Shown piece after piece: positions 45,733-54,126 of a stretch of DNA of 62,560 nt. The translations under genes were made by a program, and so were the position numbers. Source of the DNA: Rhodospirillaceae bacterium. GTDB lineage: Bacteria > Pseudomonadota > Alphaproteobacteria > Rhodospirillales > JABHCV01. How positions within the stretch are numbered: position 1 is the first letter of the stretch; every line of letters starts with the position of its first letter. Below the pieces are notes generated by a model that saw only the letters and a list, made by a program, of their open reading frames with translations, was not told the origin of the DNA and searched no databases. The DNA is taken from contig JABMOQ010000011.1 of NCBI GenBank assembly GCA_013204045.1, positions 1 through 62,560 of the forward strand, read 5' to 3'.

Positions 45733-45978
45733 TCAGGTGTGTTCGTCTATGGAACCTATGATCAAGGCGTCAATTGGTGCCTTGATTCCTTCAAATTGCC
45801 CGGCGGCGACAGAACCTTGAGTGATCAAAACTTCTTCGCCGTCTCCACATCCCAGGGGATCAAACGCGATAACCCGGGAACCGCCATCAATCTCTACCTC
45901 CAGCAAAGCGCCTTGAGGCAGCGAGTCGGTTCTTTTTGTCGACCAGATACGACCAATAACCCTTCCTCTAATCATCAC
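45733..45978 (-). CDS. BMC-P pentameric vertex protein (EutN/CcmL family)
   Basis: Small beta-barrel vertex protein, 81 aa, the usual size. Family marks are MIRGRVIGRIWSTKRTDSL at the N-terminus, the EVEID strand and the GEEVLITQGSVA loop near the pore, and IDALIIGSID at the end. Five copies would cap each vertex of the polyhedral shell. Its ATG overlaps the stop of the upstream gene by 4 bp. Confidence 0.93.
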   Translation of the reverse strand: MMIRGRVIGRIWSTKRTDSLPQGALLEVEIDGGSRVIAFDPLGCGDGEEVLITQGSVAAGQFEGIKAPIDALIIGSIDEHT

Positions 45979-46427
45979 TTCATCCTTTCAATCGAAATTC
46001 CGCGCTGGCGCAACCTGTCTCGCGCCAGTGGCGTTGTGTGGGCCTGCTTGCCGAGCAGCAACGTTTTAGTCTGCATTGGAAGCTGGTCTACGATGCGTTC
46101 TGACAGCAGCCCACTATCAAATCGTTCCGTATTTCCACCGGCAACATGCGTGCCGGTGGCAGGAGCCATGGCCCGAGTGCCCCCCGGGCCGGCCTCAAGA
46201 CGAAAAACGATTTTACCCTCCATCAAGTCGCGGCGCTCTTCCGGCTTTGCGGCCATGGAAAGAATACGCCTTACGAACGCCTGAAGATCGGAGTCGTTAG
46301 ATATTGTCACCTGCTCTTCCTTGACCGACGCCGAAGCGGCGGCATTTCCTTTGCTTGCCTTAATACGGGCAAGTTCCTCGCCTAGGATTTCGCGGACAAG
46401 TGCGGCAATCATGGGATCGGCCATCAT
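45975..46427 (-). CDS. BMC-associated protein of unknown function with encapsulation-like N-terminus
   Basis: About 150 aa; start ATG at 46427, with GGGAG 5 bases upstream, preferred to a GTG at 46433. The first helix, DPMIAALVREILGEELARI, has the amphipathic pattern of BMC encapsulation peptides and is followed by an Ala/Ser-rich linker. The middle (about residues 40-110) has no motif I recognise. The C-terminus reads LGKQAHTTPLARDRLRQRGI, a motif I associate with other BMC accessory proteins. In the M. smegmatis RMM locus an uncharacterised gene (MSMEG_0274) holds the same place between BMC-P and BMC-T. Function unknown. Confidence 0.8.
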   Translation of the reverse strand: MMADPMIAALVREILGEELARIKASKGNAAASASVKEEQVTISNDSDLQAFVRRILSMAAKPEERRDLMEGKIVFRLEAGPGGTRAMAPATGTHVAGGNTERFDSGLLSERIVDQLPMQTKTLLLGKQAHTTPLARDRLRQRGISIERMK

Positions 46428-46429
46428 CG

Positions 46430-47047
46430 TCACTCCCGTTCCGCGCCAAGTAACTGGAGCGCATTTTCGGCTGCATTTCGCGCGTTCGGAATATCCGCTT
46501 CGCTACCGGCCAGATAAACCCGTCCGTTAGCCCCAATCATGCGAAAATCAATGACCTTGATATTCGCCGCCTTTTCAGCCTCGTTAGCGGCCAGAATTGC
46601 ATAGGAGGCGGGCTGCATCTCAAGCGTATAGAGGGTGTCGCCGGCAATAATCATTGAGCCCAGCTTGTTTCGGTTGATCAAAAAGGCATGTTGATGATCG
46701 ATATTGGTAATCACCTTGGAGCCGAGAATTTTAGGACGGGTCGCGTCGCCAGCGGATGCACCAAGAGCATCCATGACCGCCGATGCTGACGCCTTAACCG
46801 CAGATGTGTCCCGGGAATGAAATTCAAGATATCCAAACTGCCTTTCGACGACAAGAATACCGGCCTTTACACCTGTGTGCTTGATCGCAATATCGGTTAA
46901 CGCTTCAATATCAAGGCCCGGTGCAACCTCGATAATTTGAGCAGCCATGTTGGCACGCGGCAGGGAGCCTCGCATCCATGAGCTCATGTAGCACATCGTT
47001 TGCGGCTGAAGCTGGTCGATAAAGATTGATGATCGTAATTCGGCCAA
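46430..47047 (-). CDS. BMC-T shell protein (tandem BMC domains), copy 2
   Basis: Second BMC-T protein, 205 aa, TTG start with AAGGA 8 bases upstream. Two BMC domains are joined near residue 105; the C-terminal one contains VIDFRMIGANGRVYLAGS. Sequence divergence from copy 1 is large (N-terminal loop SSWMRGSLPRANM versus STPVRARGYPPMQGD), so the two should form separate homotrimers with different positions in the shell, as proposed for the RMM pair. It lies 3 bp after the aldehyde dehydrogenase gene. Confidence 0.9.
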   Translation of the reverse strand: MAELRSSIFIDQLQPQTMCYMSSWMRGSLPRANMAAQIIEVAPGLDIEALTDIAIKHTGVKAGILVVERQFGYLEFHSRDTSAVKASASAVMDALGASAGDATRPKILGSKVITNIDHQHAFLINRNKLGSMIIAGDTLYTLEMQPASYAILAANEAEKAANIKVIDFRMIGANGRVYLAGSEADIPNARNAAENALQLLGAERE

Positions 47048-47050
47048 GGC

Positions 47051-48628
47051 TTAATCCTTCAAAATATCGCGAAGTTCTTCCGCAATGATCAGGCGAATTT
47101 GTTCGCGCAAATCATCACGGGCCGCAGGCGCCGCGGCACCTGCTGCGGTTGATGTGACTGAGACTGGCCGTCCTTGGCCGGGAACACCATCGGCAGGCGC
47201 TTTGGGCAGGGGGCCAGGATGTTTCAATTGCCCTATGTCATCTGCGCTCAAAGCAGGGCCGTTCTTATGCCAAGCGATTCGAGTCCAGTTAACCAGATGC
47301 TGCGGGCCAACGTTCTCGCCGACGGACGAGCGACCAAAGAAACCGGTGCCGATGGTAAACGTCGGTGCCAGATTGGTAACAAAACCCGCTGCCCCCTGGC
47401 TGCAGGGCGCATTGACAACGACCCGGTAGGCTTCGACGGCGCTGGCATAATCTGTGATCGTCTGGTTGTCGTTGGAATGGATAGCCGCGGAATGACCGGC
47501 ACCTGACAGGCGAAGCAAGGCACGAGCCTGTTTCATGGCTTGATCGACACTATTAGCGACGTAGTAGCCCAGTACGGGGCAGAGTTTTTCGCGGGACAGT
47601 TCTTCACCAACACCAATCATGCTGATCGGTGCGACAAGTATTTTCGTATTCCGGTTGACCTTGAAGCCGGCCTGTTCGGCAATCCAGGTGGCATCACGGC
47701 CCAGAGACTCGACGTTGAAGCCACGCTCGTGGAATAAATATTTGCGTAGCGAATCGACTTCGCCTTCCTTGCAAATATGTGCGCCGGCCCGCGTTAATTC
47801 ACGCTCCAGAGAAGCTGCCACTTCGCTCACCGTAATCAGAACTGATTCATTAGTGCAAAGAACTGAATTATCAAACGACTTGCTTTCGACGATATATCCG
47901 GCGGCGGCCTTTAGGTCGGCGGTGGCGTCAACAAATACCGGTGCATTGCCGGGGCCGACTCCGATCGCCGGATTTGAGGACGAATAAGCCGCGCGGACCA
48001 TGGGTGCGCCGCCGGTCGCCAGAATAACATCCGTTTTATCTGATTTCATAAACTCGTCGACCAGTGGCAAACTGATTTCTTCCAGAACCTGGATAACGCC
48101 CTCTGGTGCGCCTGCCGACATGGCGGCCTCGGCAAGTGTTTTGGCCGCGTCTATACAGCACTTTTGAGCCGCCGGATGGGGGCTGATGACAATTGCGTTG
48201 CGTGTCATCAGCGCCGACAGGACCTTGAAATAAAGGGTCGATATGGGATTGGTCGACGGAACAAGAGCAAATATAACACCTGCCGGTTTGGGTATTTCAA
48301 TCACGCCCGTCCGCTCATCCATGTTTGGGTCGACAAAATTCCAGTCACGGTAGTAATCAACGAGGGGAATGCTGCTCAGCTGGTTCTTTATTGTTTTGTG
48401 TTCCGCGACGCCGAATCCCGTTTCACGAACAGCCCACTCGCCATACTCGGCAGCTTTCGCGTGGGCCGCCTGGGCCACGGCGTCGGCAATGGCCATGGTC
48501 TTCGCCCGGTCGTAGCGATGAAAAACCTGGGAGGCCCAACGGGCACGCTCCAATACCATTTCTGCGCGGGCCTGCATGGCGACCTGCGTCTTGCTGATAT
48601 CGACAAGTTGGGCAATTTGCGGGTCCAT
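47051..48628 (-). CDS. CoA-acylating aldehyde dehydrogenase, BMC-encapsulated (PduP/EutE-like)
   Basis: NAD- and CoA-dependent aldehyde dehydrogenase, 525 aa, converting propionaldehyde or acetaldehyde to acyl-CoA inside the compartment. The nucleophile C258 lies in SFDNSVLCTNE, and the NAD-loop GVGPGNAPVFVD and VPSTNPISTLYFK are present. The catalytic body ends near residue 460. It is followed by a Pro/Ala/Gly linker (about residues 470-504) and a terminal amphipathic helix LREQIRLIIAEELRDIL, a classical C-terminal encapsulation peptide. It overlaps the upstream aminotransferase by one base (TGATG). Confidence 0.94.
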   Translation of the reverse strand: MDPQIAQLVDISKTQVAMQARAEMVLERARWASQVFHRYDRAKTMAIADAVAQAAHAKAAEYGEWAVRETGFGVAEHKTIKNQLSSIPLVDYYRDWNFVDPNMDERTGVIEIPKPAGVIFALVPSTNPISTLYFKVLSALMTRNAIVISPHPAAQKCCIDAAKTLAEAAMSAGAPEGVIQVLEEISLPLVDEFMKSDKTDVILATGGAPMVRAAYSSSNPAIGVGPGNAPVFVDATADLKAAAGYIVESKSFDNSVLCTNESVLITVSEVAASLERELTRAGAHICKEGEVDSLRKYLFHERGFNVESLGRDATWIAEQAGFKVNRNTKILVAPISMIGVGEELSREKLCPVLGYYVANSVDQAMKQARALLRLSGAGHSAAIHSNDNQTITDYASAVEAYRVVVNAPCSQGAAGFVTNLAPTFTIGTGFFGRSSVGENVGPQHLVNWTRIAWHKNGPALSADDIGQLKHPGPLPKAPADGVPGQGRPVSVTSTAAGAAAPAARDDLREQIRLIIAEELRDILKD

Positions 48629-49899
48629 CAGGATGCCTTGCGCCCGCGTTCGTTCAACATATCTTCTCGCGCTTGGCCAATTGAAATTTCCATCCGGCGC
48701 AACACGTCTTCTGTCAGGCTCTGTGTCATCAAAATACCCAGCTTGAATTGCAACACGCGTGGATCAAGGGTCGAGAAAATAGCCCACACGCCGTTTTCAT
48801 AAATGCGCCGCATCACCAGTTTGGCCCCTTCCGGGTGATTGAATTCAAGGCCCATGATCACGCCGTTTTGCCGAATGCCGCTAAAGAAGTCAGGGTACAT
48901 CGCCTGAATTTCATCGAGCCCGGCACGGGCAAAGTCGGCGACATAGCGAACCATGGAGGCGACTTCCGGTCGTTGCGTGATTTCAAGAACCTTTAGGGCA
49001 ACAATACAGCCAAGTTCGGCGCCACCGGCGGTTGACATATGAGCGAAGCCATCCTGCTTCAGCCAGGCGCCGGCGCGTTCGTTTACAACGCAGCACGAAA
49101 TTGGGTACATGCCCCCGGTAATCCCTTTGCCGATCACCATGATGTCCGGAATGACGCCGTATTTGTTAACGCCCCACATTTCACCCGTCCGCATCAGCCC
49201 TGTCTGTACCTCGTCGGCTATGTAGAGGGCGTCATAACGCTCGCAAAGCTGTTTGACGGAGGGTAAATATCCCTCGTGTGGCATGGGAAATCCGTAGGTC
49301 GCCGGAATGGTTTCCATAATGACGGCGGCTACATCGCGGCCCTTGAGGGCGTCTTCCATTGCGGTCAGGTCGTTGAAGGGAACCTGGATGAATTCCCCCA
49401 GCGTATCTTCCGACAGAAAAGTCTTTGAAAACCGCTCGTCGCCGGTTTTCAGCGCCAACCCGGAATGGCCGTGATAAGCCTTGATGATCGATACGATTTT
49501 GCGCTTCTGGGTCGCGTGACGGGCCGACTTAAGGGCCAGTTCGATCGCTTCTGCGCCTCCCGCGCCGTAGATCGTATATTGAAGCCCCTCCGGCGTGCAT
49601 TCAGCCAGTTCTTCGGCCAGCGCCGTGCGGGCGAGAGCCGGAAAATGGTGGTTGCCCATGTCGAAGCGTTTGGCACCAGCATTCAGAACTTCAATCAGTT
49701 CCGGGTTCCGATGTCCCAGGTTATAGGTCCCGCCATTAAGGTGGAGGTCGATCAGGCGCCGGCCATCCATGTCGTAGAAGCAATATCCCTCGCGCTTGTC
49801 GATAACCAGATCGATACCGGCATCTGACCAGAACTCCGTTTTATTGGGGTTCCAGAAGGTTTTCGAGGCTTCGAGAAAATCGAGTTTTGCCTGACTCAT
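48628..49899 (-). CDS. Class III aminotransferase-fold phospholyase of the BMC locus
   Basis: PLP enzyme of 423 aa with Asp229 (LYIADEVQTG) and Schiff-base K258 (VIGKGITGGMYPIS). In RMM loci and in the ethanolamine-phosphate phospholyase branch of this family such enzymes split an amino-alcohol phosphate into aldehyde, ammonia and phosphate instead of transaminating. Here the adjacent kinase gene and the aldehyde dehydrogenase make 1-amino-2-propanol phosphate (giving propionaldehyde) the best guess. Phosphoethanolamine (giving acetaldehyde) is the alternative. It is the first gene of the seven-gene shell operon. Confidence 0.85.
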   Translation of the reverse strand: MSQAKLDFLEASKTFWNPNKTEFWSDAGIDLVIDKREGYCFYDMDGRRLIDLHLNGGTYNLGHRNPELIEVLNAGAKRFDMGNHHFPALARTALAEELAECTPEGLQYTIYGAGGAEAIELALKSARHATQKRKIVSIIKAYHGHSGLALKTGDERFSKTFLSEDTLGEFIQVPFNDLTAMEDALKGRDVAAVIMETIPATYGFPMPHEGYLPSVKQLCERYDALYIADEVQTGLMRTGEMWGVNKYGVIPDIMVIGKGITGGMYPISCCVVNERAGAWLKQDGFAHMSTAGGAELGCIVALKVLEITQRPEVASMVRYVADFARAGLDEIQAMYPDFFSGIRQNGVIMGLEFNHPEGAKLVMRRIYENGVWAIFSTLDPRVLQFKLGILMTQSLTEDVLRRMEISIGQAREDMLNERGRKAS

Positions 49900-50242
49900 A
49901 GCGACTTCTACCTACGGATTAACAGGATCAGGCAAAAAGACTATCATTTATTGTGTCATATACAACATTTCTTTTTTTACATATCAGATAATTATTGAAA
50001 ATATGAGGCCATCCATATCCTGATGGCTTCATGTATTTAGAAAACCTCAATATTTATTATTTAATATCAAATAGTTATTTGCAATATGCATTGACCCTAT
50101 CTGGGGAATGGCACTTTGCCAGCTTTGGGATAGTGCGTGAAAATAAATAATGCCATATGCGACATTTTCTGAATATTTCTGGACTTTTTAGGGCTCAGCG
50201 TTCATGACTTTGACAGGCAAGGAACAAAAGGGCAGATAATCC
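49900..50242. promoter_or_regulatory. Divergent control region of the BMC locus with repeated motif
   Basis: This 343-bp, strongly AT-rich region separates the phospholyase-shell operon from the DeoR gene. The 17-mer TGTCATATACAACATTT (49954-49970) recurs as TGCCATATGCGACATTT (50151-50167) in the same orientation with 14 of 17 identical bases. A shorter relative TGCAATATGCA is at 50080-50090. One copy lies close to each divergent gene, so they are good candidates for the DeoR-type operator. No coding sequence was seen. Confidence 0.5.
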
Positions 50243-51019
50243 ATGGCGGGCCTCGGTGCACAAAAAAAGGCTGACCGGCGAAACAAGCTGCTTGAACAGA
50301 TTGTTCAGGATCCGGGCATCATGATCCGTGACCTGGCCGAAAAACTGAACGTTTCCAGGGAAACCATCCGACGTGATTTTGATGCGCTCTGTGACAGCGG
50401 CCAGTTGCAACGCCGCTACGGCGGGGCTGTGGTCGTTCCCGTTGGCAATATTCTCAGTTTTGAAGCGCGTCAGGACAAACATGTGCCGGAGCGCAAGGCC
50501 ATCGCGCGTCTGGCCCATGATCTGCTGCGCGATGATCAGGTTATCATGCTTGCCCCGGGAACAACGGCTTTGTTGTTCGCATTGGAACTGTCTGAAACGA
50601 AAAAGCACCTGACGGTTATCACCAACGGCATTCGCGAAGCCCTGACACTGGTCAACAACGATAATCTGCGGGTTGTTTTGGCGCCGGGAGATGTTGATCG
50701 ACTTGAAGGGTTCGCCTGGGGACATGAGGCGACGGAGTTCCTGTCTAGATATAACGCTGATCTGGCTGTATTTTTTGCCGATGGGCTGGCACTTGGCGGG
50801 GTGTCGGAAGCCGATTCCAGGACGGCCGGAATGGTAAAAACCATGCTTCGGCAATCGGAAAAAAACATGTTGCTGATCGATCATTTCCGGTTCGGACAAC
50901 AGGGTCTGTTACAGATTTGCAGCCTCGCTGATCTGGATGTTGTCGTTAGCGATTGCGAGCCCGACCCTGAACTAAACCAGCAATTATTGAATAATGATGT
51001 TGCGTTTCATTGTCCCTAA
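50243..51019 (+). CDS. DeoR-family transcriptional regulator
   Basis: Regulator of 258 aa. The N-terminal winged helix-turn-helix (about residues 10-62) has the DeoR signature DLAEKLNVSRETIRRDFDAL followed by RYGGAV. The C-terminal sugar-isomerase-like domain has VIMLAPGTTALLFA and LTVITNGIREA and normally binds a phosphorylated effector. Divergence from the phospholyase-shell operon makes it the likely local repressor. A phosphorylated amino-alcohol made by the neighbouring kinase would be a fitting inducer (inference). Confidence 0.92.
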   Translation: MAGLGAQKKADRRNKLLEQIVQDPGIMIRDLAEKLNVSRETIRRDFDALCDSGQLQRRYGGAVVVPVGNILSFEARQDKHVPERKAIARLAHDLLRDDQVIMLAPGTTALLFALELSETKKHLTVITNGIREALTLVNNDNLRVVLAPGDVDRLEGFAWGHEATEFLSRYNADLAVFFADGLALGGVSEADSRTAGMVKTMLRQSEKNMLLIDHFRFGQQGLLQICSLADLDVVVSDCEPDPELNQQLLNNDVAFHCP

Positions 51020-51162
51020 CCCTGAGATAAAAGGTGGAAAGAGCGGTCAAATCCTCGCGCCCTGATGTCAAGCAACCCATTGCTCACAGCATATAAGGTA
51101 ATTTAAGCATTATTCTAGGGCGCTACCGCCGGTTAAGATTAACTCTCAAGGGTCGTATTTAA

Positions 51163-52176
51163 ATGTCTGATTTTGAACATTTGCCATACGAGGAGCAACT
51201 CCACCGATTACGGGACTTGGCCTCTCAAGCCCTTAGCCATTACAACCTGCCTTCTGGCGCTGAAGTCACCCTCATTAATCTTTCGGAAAATGCCACGTAT
51301 CGCATTGATGATCCTGTTGCCGGCGGGCGCTGGGCGTTGCGTGTTCACCGGGAAGGCTATCACAGCAAGGCCGCTATTGCTTCGGAACTGGCATGGTTGA
51401 CGGCTTTGCGAGAGGGCGGCTCGGTCGTAACGCCGACGGCCATTGCAGGCAAAGACGGAGAACTGATCCAGGTTGTCAGCCACCCTGGCGTGCCGAACCA
51501 GCGCCATGTTGTTTTATTCGCCTGGGAAAATGGCGAGGAACCGGACGAACAGCAACATGACCTTAGGCGGCCCTTTGAAGTGCTGGGAGAAATTACCGCA
51601 CGCATGCACATGCATGTCCGCAGCTGGCAAAAACCACCTTTTTTTGAACGCCTTATATGGGATTTCGACACCAGCCTGGGTGATAATCCGCATTGGGGAA
51701 AATGGCGTAACGGCATGGGATTGACGCCGGAAATTGAGGTTATTTTTGGCAAGACGGTTGACTTGATCGGTCGCCGACTGGAGCGGTTCGGGAAATCCCC
51801 CGAACGTTTCGGACTGATTCACTGTGATATGCGTCTTGCCAACCTGCTGATGGATGGAGACGTCACCAAGGTTATCGATTTTGACGACAGTGGTTTCAGT
51901 TGGTTGCTCTATGATTGCGCAACCACCGTATCGTTCTTTGAAGACCGGCCCGAAGTCCCCGAACTGCTGGAATCCTGGGTTCGCGGGTATCGAAAGGTAA
52001 TTGACCTGCCAGAGGAGGATGTGGCGGAAATCCCGACCTTCGTGATGTTGCGCCGATTGCTCCTGGTAGCCTGGATTGGCTCGCATTCAGAGACTGATCT
52101 GGCCCAATCCATGGGGGTTGAATACACCCGGGGAACCGTGCCTTTGTGCGAGGATTACCTGTCCCGCTTTGGCTGA
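51163..52176 (+). CDS. APH-fold kinase, probable amino-alcohol kinase of the BMC pathway
   Basis: Aminoglycoside-phosphotransferase/choline-kinase fold, 337 aa. The catalytic loop is LIHCDMRLANLL (H220, D222, N227), the metal-binding aspartate is in VIDFDDSG (D239-D241), and the nucleotide-binding part starts ENATYRID. In the mycobacterial RMM locus the homologous-family kinase phosphorylates (S)-1-amino-2-propanol. The same role is proposed here, feeding the phospholyase. True aminoglycoside resistance is unlikely from this context. Ethanolamine or homoserine kinase activity is an alternative. It lies 143 bp after the DeoR gene. Confidence 0.85.
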   Translation: MSDFEHLPYEEQLHRLRDLASQALSHYNLPSGAEVTLINLSENATYRIDDPVAGGRWALRVHREGYHSKAAIASELAWLTALREGGSVVTPTAIAGKDGELIQVVSHPGVPNQRHVVLFAWENGEEPDEQQHDLRRPFEVLGEITARMHMHVRSWQKPPFFERLIWDFDTSLGDNPHWGKWRNGMGLTPEIEVIFGKTVDLIGRRLERFGKSPERFGLIHCDMRLANLLMDGDVTKVIDFDDSGFSWLLYDCATTVSFFEDRPEVPELLESWVRGYRKVIDLPEEDVAEIPTFVMLRRLLLVAWIGSHSETDLAQSMGVEYTRGTVPLCEDYLSRFG

Positions 52177-52264
52177 TATATCGCCCGCTTGATACTTTGG
52201 GCATCCTCATGCAATGATCTCTGCCAATCGCGCTATCAAAGAACGCGACAGCAGGGATAGATAT

Positions 52265-53335
52265 ATGGGAGAGATTTGGCAATCCGCAAAATTTGTTCCG
52301 CCGAGTTCCACGAATGACCCTTCGTCTCCGGTCATTCTGGCGTCGGCGGCGACCGGTATTGTTGGTCATATTTGCGCCCAGCATGGCGATATAGACGGCA
52401 TTTTTGGAAATTCAGGGCTGGCGCCTTCAATGACAGGCGAGCCAACCTTGCAGTTGAGGCTTTCTTCATTTTGCCGCCTGTTCGAGGAATCTGCACGGCA
52501 GACAGAAAACCCGAATTTTGGCCTGTGGTTCGGCAATCAGTTCAAACCCCACGATCTTGGAATGTGGGGGTACGTTGGCGTGACGTCATCTACCTTGGGC
52601 GCGGCACTGGAAAACCTGGTTAATTATTTTCCGTATCATCAGGAAAAATCGATGTTTCAACTGAAATCCCGCAAAGACGGGATGATGATGCTGGAGTATC
52701 AGATATTGGCGCCCGATATTGTCGAAAGGCGGCAGGATGCCGAGCTGTCACTTGGCATGTTTCTCAACGTTTTCCGTGAGTGTCTTGGCAATGAATGGAC
52801 CCCCGAAGAAGTTTTCTTCGAGCATCCCAAGCCGGAGGCCGCAGAGGAGCATGAAATAGCATTTGGGGCGCCGACCTATTTCTCGCAGCCAACAAATGCA
52901 CTGGTGTTCCGTCCGGAAACTCTGGAACACAAGATGCCGAGGCGCGACCTCAGGCTGATGACCATGATGCAAACTTGCCTCGAGCGGCTCGGTTCCGGTC
53001 GCAATGGATGTGAATCACTGATCGACCGTGTTCGTTCAGTCATCCGAATGAAATTACCGGAGGGCTGCCCATCTCTGGAAGTGGTCGGCAACGCGTTACA
53101 GTTATCATCGGTTAGTATCCAGCGAGAACTTTCTCTTGCCGGCCTGACATATAAAGAGCTCATCCAGGCGACACGCAGCGACCTGGCTCATGCCTACCTG
53201 AAGCAACGCCATTTGCCGTTATCGGAGATTGCTTTCTTGCTTGGCTATTCAGAACTTTCTGCGTTTTCACGCGCCGTTCGCCGATGGACAGGCGAGAGCC
53301 CAAGGGCCATACGAAACCGCCTGCTTCACGGCTAA
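52265..53335 (+). CDS. AraC-family transcriptional regulator (OruR-like N-terminal domain)
   Basis: AraC/XylS activator of about 356 aa. The C-terminal double helix-turn-helix ends LPLSEIAFLLGYSELSAFS and RAVRRWTGESPRAIRN. The N-terminal part (about residues 30-210) resembles the arabinose-binding-type domain of OruR/ArgR-like regulators (for example NFGLWFGNQFKPHDLGMWGY). The ATG at 52265 has AGGGA upstream and is preferred; an in-frame ATG at 52214 would add 17 residues. It faces the transporter-dehydrogenase operon and may activate it or the dehydratase. Confidence 0.87.
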   Translation: MGEIWQSAKFVPPSSTNDPSSPVILASAATGIVGHICAQHGDIDGIFGNSGLAPSMTGEPTLQLRLSSFCRLFEESARQTENPNFGLWFGNQFKPHDLGMWGYVGVTSSTLGAALENLVNYFPYHQEKSMFQLKSRKDGMMMLEYQILAPDIVERRQDAELSLGMFLNVFRECLGNEWTPEEVFFEHPKPEAAEEHEIAFGAPTYFSQPTNALVFRPETLEHKMPRRDLRLMTMMQTCLERLGSGRNGCESLIDRVRSVIRMKLPEGCPSLEVVGNALQLSSVSIQRELSLAGLTYKELIQATRSDLAHAYLKQRHLPLSEIAFLLGYSELSAFSRAVRRWTGESPRAIRNRLLHG

Positions 53336-53351
53336 TTCTCGATGCCGGCTT

Positions 53352-54116
53352 CTATTCAAGAGCTTCCAGGGATTCCGGCAATATCTGTCCGCCATCGACA
53401 ATGATTGTCTGGCCGGTGATGTAATTTGCCTCTTTCGATGCCAGGAACAAGGCCGCATTGCCGATATCTTCGACGACACCAATTTTTTTAAGCGGAATGG
53501 ATGCTGCCATGGTCGCGATATAATCTGCGCCAAGCTCGTCCAGGCCTTCGGTACCGATGTTGCCTGGCATCACCGCATTCATGGTGATGTTATATTTGGC
53601 AAGTTCGATGCATGCCGTTCGCAAAAAGCCAAGCTGACCTGATTTTGATGCCCCATAATGGGACCATCCAGGAAAGCCCGTTACCGGTCCCGTAATGGAA
53701 GACGTCAACACGACTCGCCCCTGGTCGGATTTTTTCAGCGCCGGCAGGCACGCCTTCACGCTAAGGAAATTGCCTTTCAGGTTGGTATTCATCACCAGAT
53801 CCCACTCGGCCGGCTCCATTTTTTCAATGGTGGTCTGTGGAAAGATGCCCGCATTGGCACACAGGATATCGAGGCCGCCATGTCGTTCCACGGCGGCGGC
53901 AGCCATTGCCTGGCTCTGTTTCCAGTCAGATACGTCGGCTGAAAACGCGCTGGCCCCATTGCCTATCTCTTTGGCGCAGGATTCAGCATCAGACAACGTG
54001 CGCCCTACAACCAGGACTTTGGCGCCCTGATTTGCAAATACACGTGCAATTCCTTTTCCAATCCCCTTGCTTCCGCCTGTCACGATAACGGAACGTCCAC
54101 TGATGGATGTCAACAT
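53352..54116 (-). CDS. Short-chain dehydrogenase, candidate 1-amino-2-propanol/aminoacetone dehydrogenase
   Basis: Classical SDR of 254 aa. The NAD(P) motif is TGGSKGIGKGIA (residues 13-24), CANAG follows at 86-90, and the catalytic triad is Ser139/140 in LTSSITG, Tyr154 and Lys158 in WSHYGASK. The C-terminus IVDGGQILPESLEALE is typical. RMM loci carry an SDR that interconverts aminoacetone and 1-amino-2-propanol. Here the gene follows the Pot permease by 10 bp with a strong GGAGG site, so import and first oxidation/reduction are co-expressed. No encapsulation peptide is visible. Confidence 0.88.
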   Translation of the reverse strand: MLTSISGRSVIVTGGSKGIGKGIARVFANQGAKVLVVGRTLSDAESCAKEIGNGASAFSADVSDWKQSQAMAAAAVERHGGLDILCANAGIFPQTTIEKMEPAEWDLVMNTNLKGNFLSVKACLPALKKSDQGRVVLTSSITGPVTGFPGWSHYGASKSGQLGFLRTACIELAKYNITMNAVMPGNIGTEGLDELGADYIATMAASIPLKKIGVVEDIGNAALFLASKEANYITGQTIIVDGGQILPESLEALE

Positions 54117-54126
54117 ATCACGCCTC

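Noticed and set aside
50109-50124. Possible sigma-54 promoter TGGCAC-N7-GC upstream of the DeoR gene
   Set aside because: The -24 element and the GC spacing fit, but the -12 TT is missing and no enhancer-binding regulator is encoded here. Too weak to annotate.
50195-50899. A 234-codon open frame on the minus strand
   Set aside because: Antisense to the DeoR regulator, whose helix-turn-helix signature is unmistakable; the opposite frame has no family likeness.
51163-52176. Aminoglycoside resistance phosphotransferase
   Set aside because: The fold is shared, but the BMC context with phospholyase and aldehyde dehydrogenase indicates an amino-alcohol kinase.
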